DNA from: Cycas panzhihuaensis
Taxonomy: Eukaryota > Cycadophyta
Reading direction: 5' to 3'
NCBI GenBank assembly: GCA_023213395.1
Contig: CM041465.1
Location: forward strand, 65,169,741 to 65,233,740
DNA: 64,000 nt
Below the pieces are notes generated by a model that ran no database searches, had not been told where the DNA came from, and worked only from the letters and a program-made list of their open reading frames with translations. Shown here piece after piece: positions 12,193 through 22,560 of this stretch. The translations under genes were made by a program, and so were the position numbers. The first letter of the stretch is position 1, and each line of letters begins with the position of its first letter.

Positions 12193-12860
12193 TTGGAAGC
12201 CCCCACACTCCCCAAGACTATTCCTGTGTGCCCCACTCATTATGACTTTCTAAGGGCTCTTCCCCAACCTACTGTGAAGGGGAATCCTTTCTCTATCATT
12301 GATAAGCTTCATACTATGCCTTTTGAAATGTCCATAATGGACATCTTGAGGAGTTACCCTAAACATCACATATTACTCTTGGAGGCTTTAAGATTACGTG
12401 ACATGCTTATTCATGCCTTGGGCGTCACCCTGAGTCGTGAGCCTGTCATCTCCTTTGATCCTAAGGATCTTCCCCCTACTAGCAAAAGGGAGTGCCAATG
12501 GCATTTCCCTTTCACTATCACCATCGATACTCCAGATTGCACTCTACAAAGAACTATTATCAATAATGGTTCTTCTGTTAATACCCTACCCTTACGTGTT
12601 ATACAAGAGCTTGGCATATAAACTTTAGAACCAATTCCATGGTGGTGTTAAGGCTACAGTGGTAGCGAAAAGACACCCTTGGGATCGATGTCTATCCTAC
12701 TTACTCTTTAGGACAAAACTATTCTCACTAACATTATAGTCCTTGATATTGATGTTAAATACAATCTGTTATTGGGATGCCCATGGCTTTATTAAATGGG
12801 GGCTATGTACTCATCCTATTGGGGGCAACTTAAATTCATCCAGGAAGGGTGAATGAGAGT
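12193..12860 (+). pseudogene. Gypsy-A retropepsin, active-site Asp replaced
   Basis: An open frame at 12193-12621 (142 codons) runs through KTIPVCPTHYDFLRAL, DPKDLPPTSKRECQ and ends shortly after the aspartic-protease signature at 12562-12576. That signature reads NNGSS rather than D(N/T/S)GS. After a stop the family pattern continues with ILTNIIVLDIDVKYNLLLGC and GAMYSSYWGQLKFI, typical of Tat proteases. The enzyme would mature Gag-Pol by homodimerisation. Loss of the aspartate would abolish catalysis; Gypsy-B shows the same replacement. Confidence 0.75.
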
Positions 12861-12989
12861 TGTCTCCCAGGAGCTTCCTCCCATTAAATAATCATGTCAA
12901 TCCCACTAAGTAGGTCATGGCCAAGTGAAAGACGACAAAGGTTGTTTCACCCATGCCTCTGCTTGTTCTATTAACATCCCTATCTCAAA

Positions 12990-13400
12990 TTCTAAGGAGT
13001 TGAACTCATCTCCATTGTCAGTTCTTAAACATTTAATTAAACTACCAATTCTCTTCTAAACTAGAGCCTTGAACTACTTAAACACACCGAAAACTTTAAA
13101 TTTCCTTTTCAAAAAATAGACCCATACCTTTTTGGAGTAATCATCTATAAATGTGATAAAGTATAATAATCCTCTATAAGATATTATAGGGGCTAGTCTC
13201 CACACATCTATATATACATAATCCAAAACACCTTTACTAGTGTGACTCTCTACTTTAAACCTAAGTCTATATTTCTTTTCAAAAATATAATGTTTACAAA
13301 AATTTAAATCTAAAAGTTACAAGTTAGGAAGCAAGTTATAATTTATCAGCACCTTACGTCCTCTCTCACGTATGTCCCCAAGTCTTTGATACTATAACTG
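12990..13400 (-). pseudogene. Copia-1 integrase core, partial
   Basis: Minus-strand translation gives VYIDVWRLAPI...YFITFIDDYSKKVWVYFL and, near 13010, LRTDNGDEFNS. These are the first Asp region and the DNG-E region of the DDE catalytic core of Copia integrases. Stops interrupt it, for example in FK*FK. The sequence ends after the DNG motif at the junction with Gypsy-A, so the Glu motif and everything after it are gone. Confidence 0.8.
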
Positions 13401-13800
13401 AGCTAGATCTTCTACAATCTTTGATGTTGTAGCTACATGATTGACATCTGTACTTCCTACTAAAATGTAAAGGTTTCCTTTCTTTAAGGCTTTCATAATA
13501 ACCAAGGTACCCTTTGATACCTTTAAGACTCTTTCATAACCTATGTACTTATAACCACTAGAATCTAATTCACTCAAGGAAATCAGATTCTTTTTTAGAT
13601 TATATACATGTCTAACTTTAGTTAATATTCTCACTACACCATTGAACATTTTAATTCTAATGCTACCAATACCATTGTCTTACAAGAAACTTCATTTCCC
13701 ATAAGTGCATCACTACCATTAAGAGGTTGGTACAATGAAAACTAACTCTTATGTAGACACATGTAGTGTGAAGCACCTGAATCTAATAACCAATCATGAT
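13392..13800 (-). pseudogene. Copia-1 protease and GAG-pre-integrase region
   Basis: The minus strand at about 13790 reads WLLDSGASHYMC, an intact DSGA active-site motif of a Copia retropepsin. An open frame (13649 down to 13392) follows with GVVRILTKVRHVYNLKKNL, LISLSELDSSGYKY and KGNLYILVGSTDV, the conserved tail of Copia protease and the start of the pre-integrase domain. The motif is intact but stops lie between the parts. Confidence 0.8.
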
Positions 13801-13879
13801 GATAATGAGAAACATTACAAGCAACCAAGACACCATCATTTATACCTTGATTCAACTCCATGTGATTAGCCTCCTTGGC

Positions 13880-14613
13880 AGGATCTTCCATTTTCTAGAA
13901 CTCCTTCCTTTTATAGTGATCCTTATTGAGGTGACCTATCTCATTACAATGCCAACATTTGAGCTTACTCTTCTTGCTTTTTTACTTTGATCTTAATGTG
14001 TCTCTTAAGCTTTATCATCTCTCAATCGTTCAACCCTTACTATCATAGCTTCTAGTGTGGAGGTTTCAAGATTAGACATCCTCATCACTTCTTCCATCAG
14101 TAAAACACTCATAATAAAATCATAATCTAGTTCATCTATAGTGTTAAAACTAATTGAGATGATAATATTATCCTAGGATTCTAGTAATGAACATAACAAG
14201 GTAATGGCCTTGTCCTTATCCTTAATTATGACATCGATACTAGCTAACTAATAAATAAGAGTATTGGAAATATTTAAATAATTAGTAATTTCTATACCTT
14301 ATTTCATTCACAATGAGTACAATTACCTCTTTAAGTATATTTGATTCATTATTGATTTGGTCATATACAAGCCTTCTAGCCAGGTCTATAATCTCGATGC
14401 TATCTGCTCCCCTATGGCATTAAATAGAATTTCATCTACCAAGCATAATCATATTATGTTAAGATCCCTTTTGTCTGAATCATCCCATTCATCATCGTCC
14501 ATCCATGAAGGTTTCTTCGATTTGCCTATAAGAGCTCTGTATAAACTTTGTTATACAAGAACATCATATGCTTTTAACTTCCATAACTCGAAGTTGTTCT
14601 TGCCATTGAATTT
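13880..14613 (-). pseudogene. Copia-1 gag 3' part with CCHC knuckle
   Basis: Minus-strand reading from the TRG-2 junction gives FELWKLKAYDVLV, LYRALIGKSKKPSWMDDDEW and, near 13950, KCWHCNEIGHLNKDH, a zinc knuckle whose last Cys is replaced by His. This is a Copia gag (UBN2 type). The first residues of the protein lie on the other side of TRG-2, with the ATG at 19867 followed by VKLVNIKFEVEKF. Several stops are present. Confidence 0.75.
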
Positions 14614-15063
14614 TGAAGGAAAATATGCTTGTAAATTATGAGCCAAACTAAGCTCTGATACCATGTTAAGAAATAATATTTGCAAGAAACAATAATAGCA
14701 AAACTATGCTCTATACCAGTATTGCATCAATACATTAGTGTATCACCATTACAATAGCATAAAACATGAAAGCCTTGTTGTTCAATCCATTGTAGTAGAA
14801 TGAGCATTACCAATCTTCCTCAAAAGTAGGTGGTGTCTAAAGACACCAGGGTTGTACACCCCTTAATATTTATAGTTTGGGGGAGGAGGGAAACTCCTCA
14901 ACCCCTGAATTCAAATTAATAATAAAATAATATAACTTAACTCAAATGAAACTAACTCAACTTACCTTAACTTACCTTGACATGTTGAGCATCACATGTC
15001 TAAATTGAGGTGCACAATCCCGGTAGATAAGAGGGAATTGAGTGATGACATTACACTCCAACA
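14614..15063 (-). repeat. TRG-2 3' LTR, 450 bp
   Basis: Terminal TG...CA. It contains an internal primer-site-like sequence (GCTCTGATACCA on the plus strand near 14651-14662), which is also present in the 5' LTR. Confidence 0.95.
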
Positions 15064-15796
15064 TTCTCCCCCTTAATGTCAGCACGAACACTTGTATCTT
15101 TTCCTTGAACTTATGGAATTGGTACGTGAAAAAAACTTTGAAATGCTGATCTTGATCTTTATCAACTCTTCTCACCTTTATAGTCACATATGTCTCTTTA
15201 TCATAGAATGATGTAGGAAGACTATAGGTAGATGAAACTTGATGCAAATGTAGATGAATAGCTATAATTTGGACTTTGTCAACTGGAACATTAGGAATGC
15301 TTTGAACTTGAACTTTTGTAATCTTTATACTTTGAACAGTTGTCATATCATCAGGTTCATTCTTCATTATGTCATAAGATTCGTGTTCATGCTCCCCCTC
15401 AAATGGAGGATCAAATCCTTGTGCAACAAGGTGGTCCTGCATTTGATTTGAATCCTTATGGTTGTTGTCGTCATGATCTATCTATTCTATTACCTGTCTC
15501 ACATGCTCATCAAAAGTTTCATCAAATACAGTGGGGATATCTCCCCCATAAATGGAAATCAATAAATCCCAAACAGGCTTAGATGTTGTCAATTCAGAAA
15601 CCAGTGAAAAAATATCATCAGTCATAGTGCAAAATAATAAACCTAAAACTTCATTATCTTTTCTAAAATTTTCTTTAATGCTAAGGTCACATTCATGTTG
15701 TAAATACATTAAAAGATCATATTCAATAAAATAAGTTTGCATGGTATCATACCATAGTAAAAAGTTATGGCCATCGAAAATGGGGAATTGTGCCAT
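14972..15796 (-). pseudogene. TRG-2 gag-like protein, one premature stop
   Basis: The best-preserved copy of the family protein, about 274 codons. I chose the ATG at 15796 because MAQFPIFDGHNF aligns with the TRG-4 start; an in-frame ATG lies 13 codons upstream. The N-terminal half reads through DNEVLGLLFCTMTDDIF and KPVWDLLISIYGG to HVRQVIE, then one TAG (15482-15484), where TRG-4 has Gln. The C-terminal half contains MQDHLVAQGFDPPFEGE and a basic tail (KVRRVDKDQDQHFKVFF). The frame runs through the polypurine tract into the LTR and stops at 14972. There is no zinc knuckle, protease or RT. By family it would be an RNA-binding particle protein. Confidence 0.85.
15064..15076 (-). other. TRG-2 polypurine tract
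   Basis: The minus strand reads TTAAGGGGGAGAA directly before the 3' LTR. It is inside the gag reading frame. Confidence 0.9.
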
Positions 15797-17099
15797 TTTG
15801 AAAGCAATGTGATCAATAAGAAAGTAATGATGCATTTGAAAGCAAACTTAAAAAAACTTTTTCACTTATGCAAAACTTGAAATAAACTTTTGAGAATAAA
15901 GAGTTTTCAAAAAATGCTAGTTTCTCAAATGAGTAATGTAAAACTTCAATATAAAAAAAAATCCTTTTTGTATAAAAATAACTTTTCTTTGAGAAAAATA
16001 TATATTGCCTTATAAACAAATACTAGTTCAAAACAACTTAAAATGCTTGTAGAAAGATCAAGTAGAAACCTTGAGTAAACAATGATATATGAACTAGTAT
16101 TTTCTTCAAAATTTTGAAAGAAGACAAGCTTGTTAGGATGTATGTATATGCTCAACTTTAACAGCTTGAAAACTATATTGAATAATGTCAGAATAGCTTA
16201 AAATTTTACCAATATGTAGATTGATGAGGTGTGAATCCAATGAAATAAACAGTTTTGAAAATGGGTACCAATAAATCACAATTTGAATGATGCAAAGGAA
16301 TAGACCTCCTTATGGAGCCTAACAGGAGCTGGGTAGGCAAAAATTACATAAAATGACTAATTAACCTTTAGAAAAAGTTGAACAAAGGACCAAATATTAT
16401 TTATGAGATGTTCAATGTTCTTTCAATTGAAAATTTTTGAAAAATATATTTAAAAAGGTGTAAAAAACAGTAGATTTAGGGCAATGAGATATCTCAACTT
16501 TGACTTATTTGAAATATAAGAAAAATGTGTCAAAATATATAGAAAAATATGTCAAAATGAAGAGAGATGAGTCAGCTTCCCAACGAAGTTGACGGAATTG
16601 AAATCTGATAAAAAATGAGAAAGTTATAGTGAAAAATGTAACAGGTATTTTTATGTAGAATGTTAGGAAACAGGCAAAAACAACTAAATTCCTTAATTTA
16701 GCGATTAAAATATTAATGAAGATGAACTCAAAAAATTGAAGTAAAAAGTGGGTATTAAAGTTTATACAACATAGATCACTATAGAGAAAATTTGGTAAAA
16801 GCAGTTTACTGTAAATAAATGATAGCCAGTTCTAAAACGATTTTGTTAAAAATCTGAAAAAAACTGAAATTTTGAAAGTCTAATGTTAAAATGGTCGAAA
16901 CAGGGTCAAATTGGCACCAAATTGGTCTTATGACCAGTCAAAATCGGTGTACGAAAATTTTTGGATCTATTGGGATAGGTTTCATCTGAAACCGGTAAGC
17001 CAGCGAGAAGTTATGGCCATAAAAGCGCCAATAACTCTATGAAAAAATAAAATTTTGAAAAAAATAAAGTTTAAAATTAAAAAAACCTCTTAAAAAACG

Positions 17100-17200
17100 G
17101 GTCTGAAGATGGACTGAGCAAGGATTGAACCCAAGACCAGTCAGAAAGTAAAGACCTCCGATGCTAGGAGGGTGAACTCGCTTGTCGAGTTTTAAAACAA
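17100..17200 (-). other. tRNA-like box B sequence and T-run in TRG-2 leader
   Basis: The minus strand contains GGTTCAATCC, a perfect match to the Pol III box B consensus. A box-A-like TAGCATCGGAGG lies about 35 nt upstream, and TTTTTT occurs about 25 nt downstream. No full cloverleaf could be drawn by hand, so this is not called as a tRNA gene; a decayed tRNA-derived insert or chance are both possible. Confidence 0.3.
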
Positions 17201-18440
17201 GAATGAGTTTAAAAACCCAAAACAGACGCGAGTAACGAAAAGCTAAAAACTAGCACAATAATGAAGCCGATTAAATGAATATAATCAACGCAATAGTACA
17301 AGGCAAATTAATCAACGCACAAAGGCAATTAAATGAAACGCATAAGGGCGATTAAATCAAAGCAATTTCACGCCGATACAACAGACAGTATAGATCAACG
17401 CACAAAGTCGATGAATAGTCAACAATATAATAATAATGAAACACGTGGCGCAATACATGAGAGCAGGAAGGCCTTACCAGTACGCCGATGGCAGAATTGA
17501 GCACTGGACCAGGTGCACGGCTATTGGATGGCAGAAGAACGGCGAAGAACAGCTGGCGATCTGCCTTCTGTATTGAAAACCGCACTGAAAGAAACGACGG
17601 AGTTGAAGCGACGATCAAGGTTTAGCACCAACAGCGGGCGGGCAAGCCGTAACAATGAATGCCAGATGAATGTAGACGTAGTCAAACATAAACGAAGGCG
17701 TGAGATGGTGAACGGTGATAAATAGCCATAACAACGAGCCTGTAGGGGCGAGACAGCACCAACACGCAGAATAGCCGCAGCAACAACCTGTAAGGGTGAC
17801 ACGGCACCAACACGCAGAATGACGACACAACGGAGGGCCAGAACAGCGGCACAACGGAGGCACTAACACGGAACGGCTGAGAAAAATCACTGAGCCACAC
17901 GATAAACGTAATAATGACGCACTAGCACTAACACGGCTGAGAAAAAAACGGACAACACCGAGTGCAAGAGCAGAGATTCAGCCAAACGGAAGCCGTAATA
18001 ATGACAGAATACAAAGCCAGACGCCAAACGCAGTCAATGCAGAACTAGGTGAAAACGAAAGAGGCATATATAAATTAGATGCACCGAGATGCAGAACGCA
18101 AGGTGAGACGCCGAGACGGAAATGCCTTTGCAGTACGGAGAACGAAGCCTTTGCAGGATGGAGAACAGAGAGCGCAGGGTGAGACAGACGGCACGGATAA
18201 TACAAAGGACTGAATACCAAGACGGAAGGCGAATGGAGGATATAATAAACGGAACAACGCAAAGGGCAGGATGCCCTAGCAGAGTACAGGGAATAGAGGT
18301 GAAGACAAATAAAATCTCAATGAAGTGATACGAAAAGGGTGCAGTATTATCTCAGATAGAAATACTAAAGACGTTCGAACTAAACGGGAAGGCAGACAAA
18401 AAGCATATATTGAAGATTAAACGAACAAAGCAAAAAATAT
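17200..18440 (-). other. TRG-2 leader cargo, CpG-rich variable segment
   Basis: This part of the TRG-2 leader has no match to the other TRG copies and is strikingly rich in CG dinucleotides compared with the AT-rich surroundings. It contains a ~50-bp tandem pair at 17724-17826 (shared blocks GCACCAACACGCAGAAT) and related CCTTTGCAG..GGAGAAC repeats near 18122-18170. An open frame of 70 codons lies antisense to the element at 17513-17725 and one of 94 codons in sense at 17978-18262; neither has a recognisable motif. Confidence 0.55.
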
Positions 18441-18543
18441 ATATATCAAAAAATTTATTTATTTATATGTTGAAAATCAAAAAGGAACGAAGAAAAAATA
18501 TATATCAAAAATTTTATTTATTTAGAGATCAAAGGAACGAAGA
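18423..18543. repeat. ~64-bp direct repeat pair in TRG-2 leader
   Basis: Two copies of a unit with AAAAAATATATATATCAAAA, TTTATTTATTTA and ATCAAAAAGGAACGAAGAA-like sequence. It marks the edge between the conserved leader and the cargo. Confidence 0.7.
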
Positions 18544-19358
18544 ACCTGGTTCCCGTATGGTTGTGCAAACTTCGAAAGGAGAACTTCCTTCACGGTGGAT
18601 GAAATTCTGATCCGTCTTCTCCAGTGGATAGGTGAGCTCGCCAGAATCTCAACGAGTAGTCATATAGATATATTTCGCTAGATGTATGAGCAACTGGAAA
18701 CGTATTTGTAGCAGGCTTCTTCAAAAAACTAAGTGCATTCTCCAGTATATAGATATGTTGTAGATGCTTCTCTAGACGGCTGAATATGCCCAAAAACTGT
18801 AGATCTGATAAACAGTCTTGAAAATACAGTCAGAAATATAATAAAAAATGTAGATCTGAACTAAATGTAGCATAAAATGCTGGAAAAACCTGATACAATA
18901 AGCAGATTTATAATAAAATTAGCAGATCTGAAGTAATAAGTTGCAGATCTTTGAAGAAAACTTGATAACTTTTGTATGTAGTTGATGCTCTTTTGCAAAT
19001 CTATAAAAAATATCAAATAAATAGACAAATAACTTGTAAACTATCAAAATATATAATAAATCTATAAATCTGAAGAGAAAATAACTTGAATATGAGAATA
19101 AAGCTTGAATGTATATAACTTGCTGTTGAAAATCCTTTGTAGATCTACACAAATCTGAAAATAGATCTCAGTAATATTTGTTGAACCAAAAATATAACTC
19201 AATAATAATCAAAATCTGCTGAAATAATATATAAAACTTGTTAAATATTTTCAGAAAATAAATCTAGTTAATATATATTGCTTGTAAAAAAAATCTGTTG
19301 TAGAATGCCAGTAGATCCTGTTGGTCTTCCTCAAAACTTCAGCAGGTCAGCAATCGCC

Positions 19359-19372
19359 TGCTCTGATACCAA
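19359..19372 (-). other. TRG-2 primer binding site (PBS2)
   Basis: The minus strand reads TGGTATCAGAGCAG starting 2 nt after the 5' LTR. It is the exact initiator-Met tRNA type site and is the site that defines the present 450-bp LTR. Confidence 0.9.
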
Positions 19373-19373
19373 A

Positions 19374-19823
19374 TGAAGGAAAATATGCTTGCAAACTATG
19401 AGCCAAACTAAGCTCTGATACCATGTTAAGAAATAATATTTGCAAGAAACAATAATAGCAAAACTATGCTCTATACCAATATTGCATCAATACATCAGTG
19501 TATCACCATTACAATAGCATAAAACATGAAAGCCTTGTTGTTCAATCCATTGTAGTAGAATGAGCATTACCAATCTTCCTCAAAAGTAGGTGGTGTCTAA
19601 AGACACTAGGGTTGTACACCCCTTAACATTTATAGTTTGGGAGAGGAGGGAAACTCCTCAACCCCTGAATTCAAATTAATAATAAAATAATACAACTTAA
19701 CTCAAATGAAACTAACTCAACTTACCTTAACTTACCTTGACATGTTGAGCATCACATGTCTAAATTGAGGTGCACAATCCTGGTAGATAAGAGAGAATTG
19801 AGTGATGACATTACACTCCAACA
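19374..19823 (-). repeat. TRG-2 5' LTR, 450 bp
   Basis: About 98% identical to 14614-15063, with TG...CA ends. It contains the older primer site PBS1 (near 19411-19422) about 40 nt from its 3' end. Confidence 0.95.
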
Positions 19824-19867
19824 AATTTCTCCACCTCAAATTTTATATTTACCAGTTTTACCATTTG
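19824..19867 (-). pseudogene. Copia-1 gag N-terminus (other side of TRG-2)
   Basis: The ATG at 19867 begins MVKLVNIKFEVEKF and reaches the AATTT duplication. The reading continues at 14613 with FELWKLKAY. Confidence 0.75.
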
Positions 19868-19924
19868 GTATAGAAAAAAAGACTAACACCAAAACCTTCA
19901 CAAACTTACTACAAAAATAAAAGT

Positions 19925-19938
19925 GGATCTAATACCAT
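19925..19938 (-). other. Copia-1 primer binding site, degenerate
   Basis: The minus strand reads TGGTATTAGATCC, close to TGGTATCAGAGCC, between the LTR and the gag ATG. Confidence 0.6.
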
Positions 19939-19940
19939 TT

Positions 19941-20504
19941 CTTGAGTAAACTAGATCCTAATAACCAAAAACTGCCACCAAGATCTAAACTATTTCGTAA
20001 CTATTTACAAGAATCAAAACTAAAATTTAACATATAAGTTCTTAAACTAGATATAATACAATAACTAAATTAGAAAGCCAAAGCATCACATATACACTCG
20101 ATATAATATGGTAAAACCCTAGAAGTGTGTTAGAGAAACATCCATACAAAAAAGGTATCGATCTTTATTATTAAAGAATAAAGAAATGCATATAATCTAT
20201 AGTAGAATACTCATAGCAATAATAACTAGTCAACCAACTTCTCATAGTATATCTAATACATCGAACACCATCAACATAATTAAAAAACACCCTAAATCAG
20301 GTTATATGAGAGAGTCATACAAGACACAAATCTCAACCATAGAATCTAAGATGTTTTGAGTAAATGACCATGATTCTCTTTGTAATTTAGTATGCTTTTC
20401 AGTGATAGCTTTTTGGATCCCCCTAAAGAAGTTTGAAGGGGAAACTACACTGCTAACCTGTCAAAATTTTAGCCTCCAAAATATTATTGTCACATTATCT
20501 AATA
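19941..20504 (-). repeat. Copia-1 5' LTR, ~564 bp
   Basis: It is bounded on one side by the primer site and on the other by TATTAGATAATGTGACA (decayed TGTTGGATA start). It aligns to 1-429. No 3' partner is present in the window, because the element's 3' end is lost. Confidence 0.65.
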
Positions 20505-20514
20505 ATGTTTAATG

Positions 20515-20860
20515 TCATTATCTTAAAGGTAGCTTTTAAACTCATATGAGGTATATTTGTCACCATTATTAGTTTGAAGATGTTTAAGTTTATAGCCTCA
20601 TTCTTTCTTAGTATAGGCTTTGAATTCTTTGAAAACACTAAAAGATTCATCTTTCTTGGCTAGAAAAGCTACCTATACTTTCCTAGTAAAATCATCAATA
20701 AAATAGATGTAATATAGCTTGTTCCTCAATGAAGGAATGGGCATTAATCCATATTGATTAGAATGTACCAATTATAATGGATGGATTGATTTCCACTTAC
20801 CTTTGGTAAAGGGTTGTTAATGATATTTGGTGATGATACAAGCTTTACATTTGAAGGGCT
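20515..20860 (-). pseudogene. Copia-3 integrase core, partial
   Basis: Minus-strand reading gives YFIDDFTRKV*VAFLAKKDE, then FSVFKEFKA and LKHLQTNNGDKYTSYEF, the two central motifs of a Copia DDE integrase. The stop falls where other copies have Trp. The relic ends about 15 bp before the Copia-1 LTR. Confidence 0.8.
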
Positions 20861-21149
20861 TAGAGGAGAACTTTAAAAGACTTAGAAGAGTGTTATAAAC
20901 ATCTCTCTATTAATTGATATGAATATGGCCCATGTAAGCATGCTAAAGAACTTTATGTAACAACTTTGGGTGGGTTAGGATGGTATTAAATGTGAATTCT
21001 TCATTAGTACAAGGGGTTTTGGCATAATAGGCTTTAGAAGATAGAGAGTCATTTAGTTAAAAGAGTTTGCTAGTCAAGTATCCAGTCAAGACCACTCAAT
21101 TAGATATAGGGTGAATAACATAGAGAGTCTATTTATGTATAGTTATACC

Positions 21150-21420
21150 TAGATTAAATCCATGAGAAACGAGTGTGGATAAAGTGAGTAGGTTTTATTT
21201 AAGATTAGGTATGTAGAGGATATCAAGCAATATGAAATCTCTTAAGCTTGCGAGTTTTAGGAAAATGTTATCAATTCCTTCAATAGGTTGTTATGATTTG
21301 TCATCTATGTGAATAACTCCTTAAACATTTAAGTCAAATGTTTGATATAGACTATAGTTACATGTCATATATTGAGTTGCTCTTGTATCCATAATCCACT
21401 ACCCATCAATTGAAGTAACG
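21150..21420 (-). pseudogene. Copia-3 protease, active site DTRA
   Basis: The minus strand reads WIMDTRATQYMTCN, in which the Gly of the D(S/T)GA catalytic motif is Arg, then SLRDFILLDILYIPNLK and LLTLSTLVSHGFN, the usual tail of Copia proteases. Stops are scattered through it. Confidence 0.7.
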
Positions 21421-21799
21421 TTATTTATAAATCAAAGAGGGATTAGCATTGGTGAAGGGAATTCACATGTGATATATCAATATTAAGCTTCAAAGTATCT
21501 CTATGATTGGTTAATAGTATTTGATGTTTAAGATCCCTTAATTCTTTAAAAGTGAGCTTATGTAAAACACACACTACTAAATGATTCTTAATAAGTTTCT
21601 TTAATATTGTCAGTCCCATATTTTAGTTAGAACTTGGCCAACCTATAAGTAGAAGTTCTATAGTCTTTTGTAAAGTGTCCTTTATAGATATATTATTCAC
21701 ATATAATGGTTTAATTACCAGTCCCTAAAGAAGTATTGGTTTAGCCTAATAGTCTTATTTTTTTTATAGAGGTAGCCCTTGGCCTTGAGTCTATTGAGG

Positions 21800-22560
21800 T
21801 TATGACTGAGGGTTTGATTGACCTTATGGATGATTTCTCTTATTTCTTCCTCTTCCTATTACTTGATTTTTTTCTCTAGCACGTGAGGGACCTTTATTCT
21901 TTGTGTAGTAAGCTTCCTCTTCTACATTAAAGGCTACATCTAGAATAGAGTCTACAAAGTTGGTATTAAAGGTCTTATTAAATTCTATGAACTTGTCGAT
22001 AAGTGCTTCAAAGTTAAGTGTTTTTAATGTTCCACTAGATTGAAGACTTCTAAGCAAGTTTTATAATCAAGGACATGTAGACATGATTGGATCAAGAATA
22101 TCCAAGTGATGTATTAGATCTTAAAATATTTATTAATTACCTATTTTATTGGTTAAAGGAGATGTATTATCTCATGAGATTATCCTTTTTATATTTTTAG
22201 TTTTTTTATTTTCAGTACAAGATGAATAAATTCTAGGTCTGACTTGGTATCAAAATTCTTCTTAATAACTTTAAGGACCTTCTAGGCTATATCATATTGC
22301 TTTTCATTAATTAAATTATGTAAGGAGTCATCAGTAACGGATAAAATTTCTACATAAATCTTTTTATCATCTATCTCCTATTATAGTTTAGTTGTAACAT
22401 CTGTAGGAGTTATTAGTGTAATTCCACCAGAACTAGGTATAATGATTATAGACTACAAGTGGGCTCTCCAAAGGCCTTCATACTTTACAACATTTTTAAC
22501 TCTAGTGTACTATAAAACCTAATTTTATTTACTTTTTAATATGCAATTAATGTTCTACTT
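21800..22560 (-). pseudogene. Copia-3 gag, degenerate
   Basis: Minus-strand fragments include ALIDKFIEFNKTFN and KNQVIGRGRNKR, a basic stretch before the expected zinc knuckle. An open frame of 77 codons spans 22057-21824. Upstream pieces resemble a UBN2-type gag across stops. No clear CCHC remains. Confidence 0.6.

Larger units (their letters stand above)
9739..12950 (+). mobile_element. Gypsy-A: Tat-like Ty3/gypsy remnant (gag-protease)
   Basis: A plus-strand remnant with a long gag followed by a retropepsin domain. It stops near 12950 where minus-strand Copia-1 integrase sequence begins, so RT, RNase H and integrase are lost. The protease context (NGSS.N..PL....LGI ... LLLGCPW) and the gag finger of the C..H....H....C type match the plant Tat/Ogre side of Ty3/gypsy. 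Gypsy-B at 57060-61925 is a second, more decayed relative in the same orientation. Confidence 0.8.
14614..19823 (-). mobile_element. TRG-2: youngest gag-only LTR retrotransposon, TSD AATTT
   Basis: A complete 5,210-bp element on the minus strand. Its 450-bp LTRs (14614-15063 and 19374-19823) differ at about 10 positions by eye, all transitions (~98% identical). The 5-bp duplication AATTT (14609-14613 and 19824-19828) is perfect, and the insertion interrupts Copia-1 gag. It has a primer site, a ~3.5-kb leader, one gag-like frame with a single stop, and a polypurine tract. No pol is seen. Confidence 0.92.
12960..20504 (-). mobile_element. Copia-1: minus-strand Copia remnant, split by TRG-2
   Basis: Reading right to left: 5' LTR (about 19941-20504), a degenerate primer site, gag start (ATG at 19867), interruption by TRG-2 (14614-19823), then the rest of gag, a CCHC knuckle, protease, GAG-pre-integrase and integrase core, ending near 13000. 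RT, RNase H and the 3' LTR are missing where it meets Gypsy-A. The frame resumes across TRG-2 once one copy of the AATTT duplication is discounted. Confidence 0.8.

Noticed and set aside
18040-18080. TATATAAATT near 18068 as a promoter TATA box
   Set aside because: TATA-like words are everywhere in this AT-rich DNA; nothing else marks a start site, and LTR elements normally start in the LTR.
20505-20530. Reading 19941-20504 as the 3' LTR of Copia-3
   Set aside because: On the minus strand this LTR is followed by a primer site and the Copia-1 gag ATG, so it is the 5' LTR of Copia-1 that abuts Copia-3.
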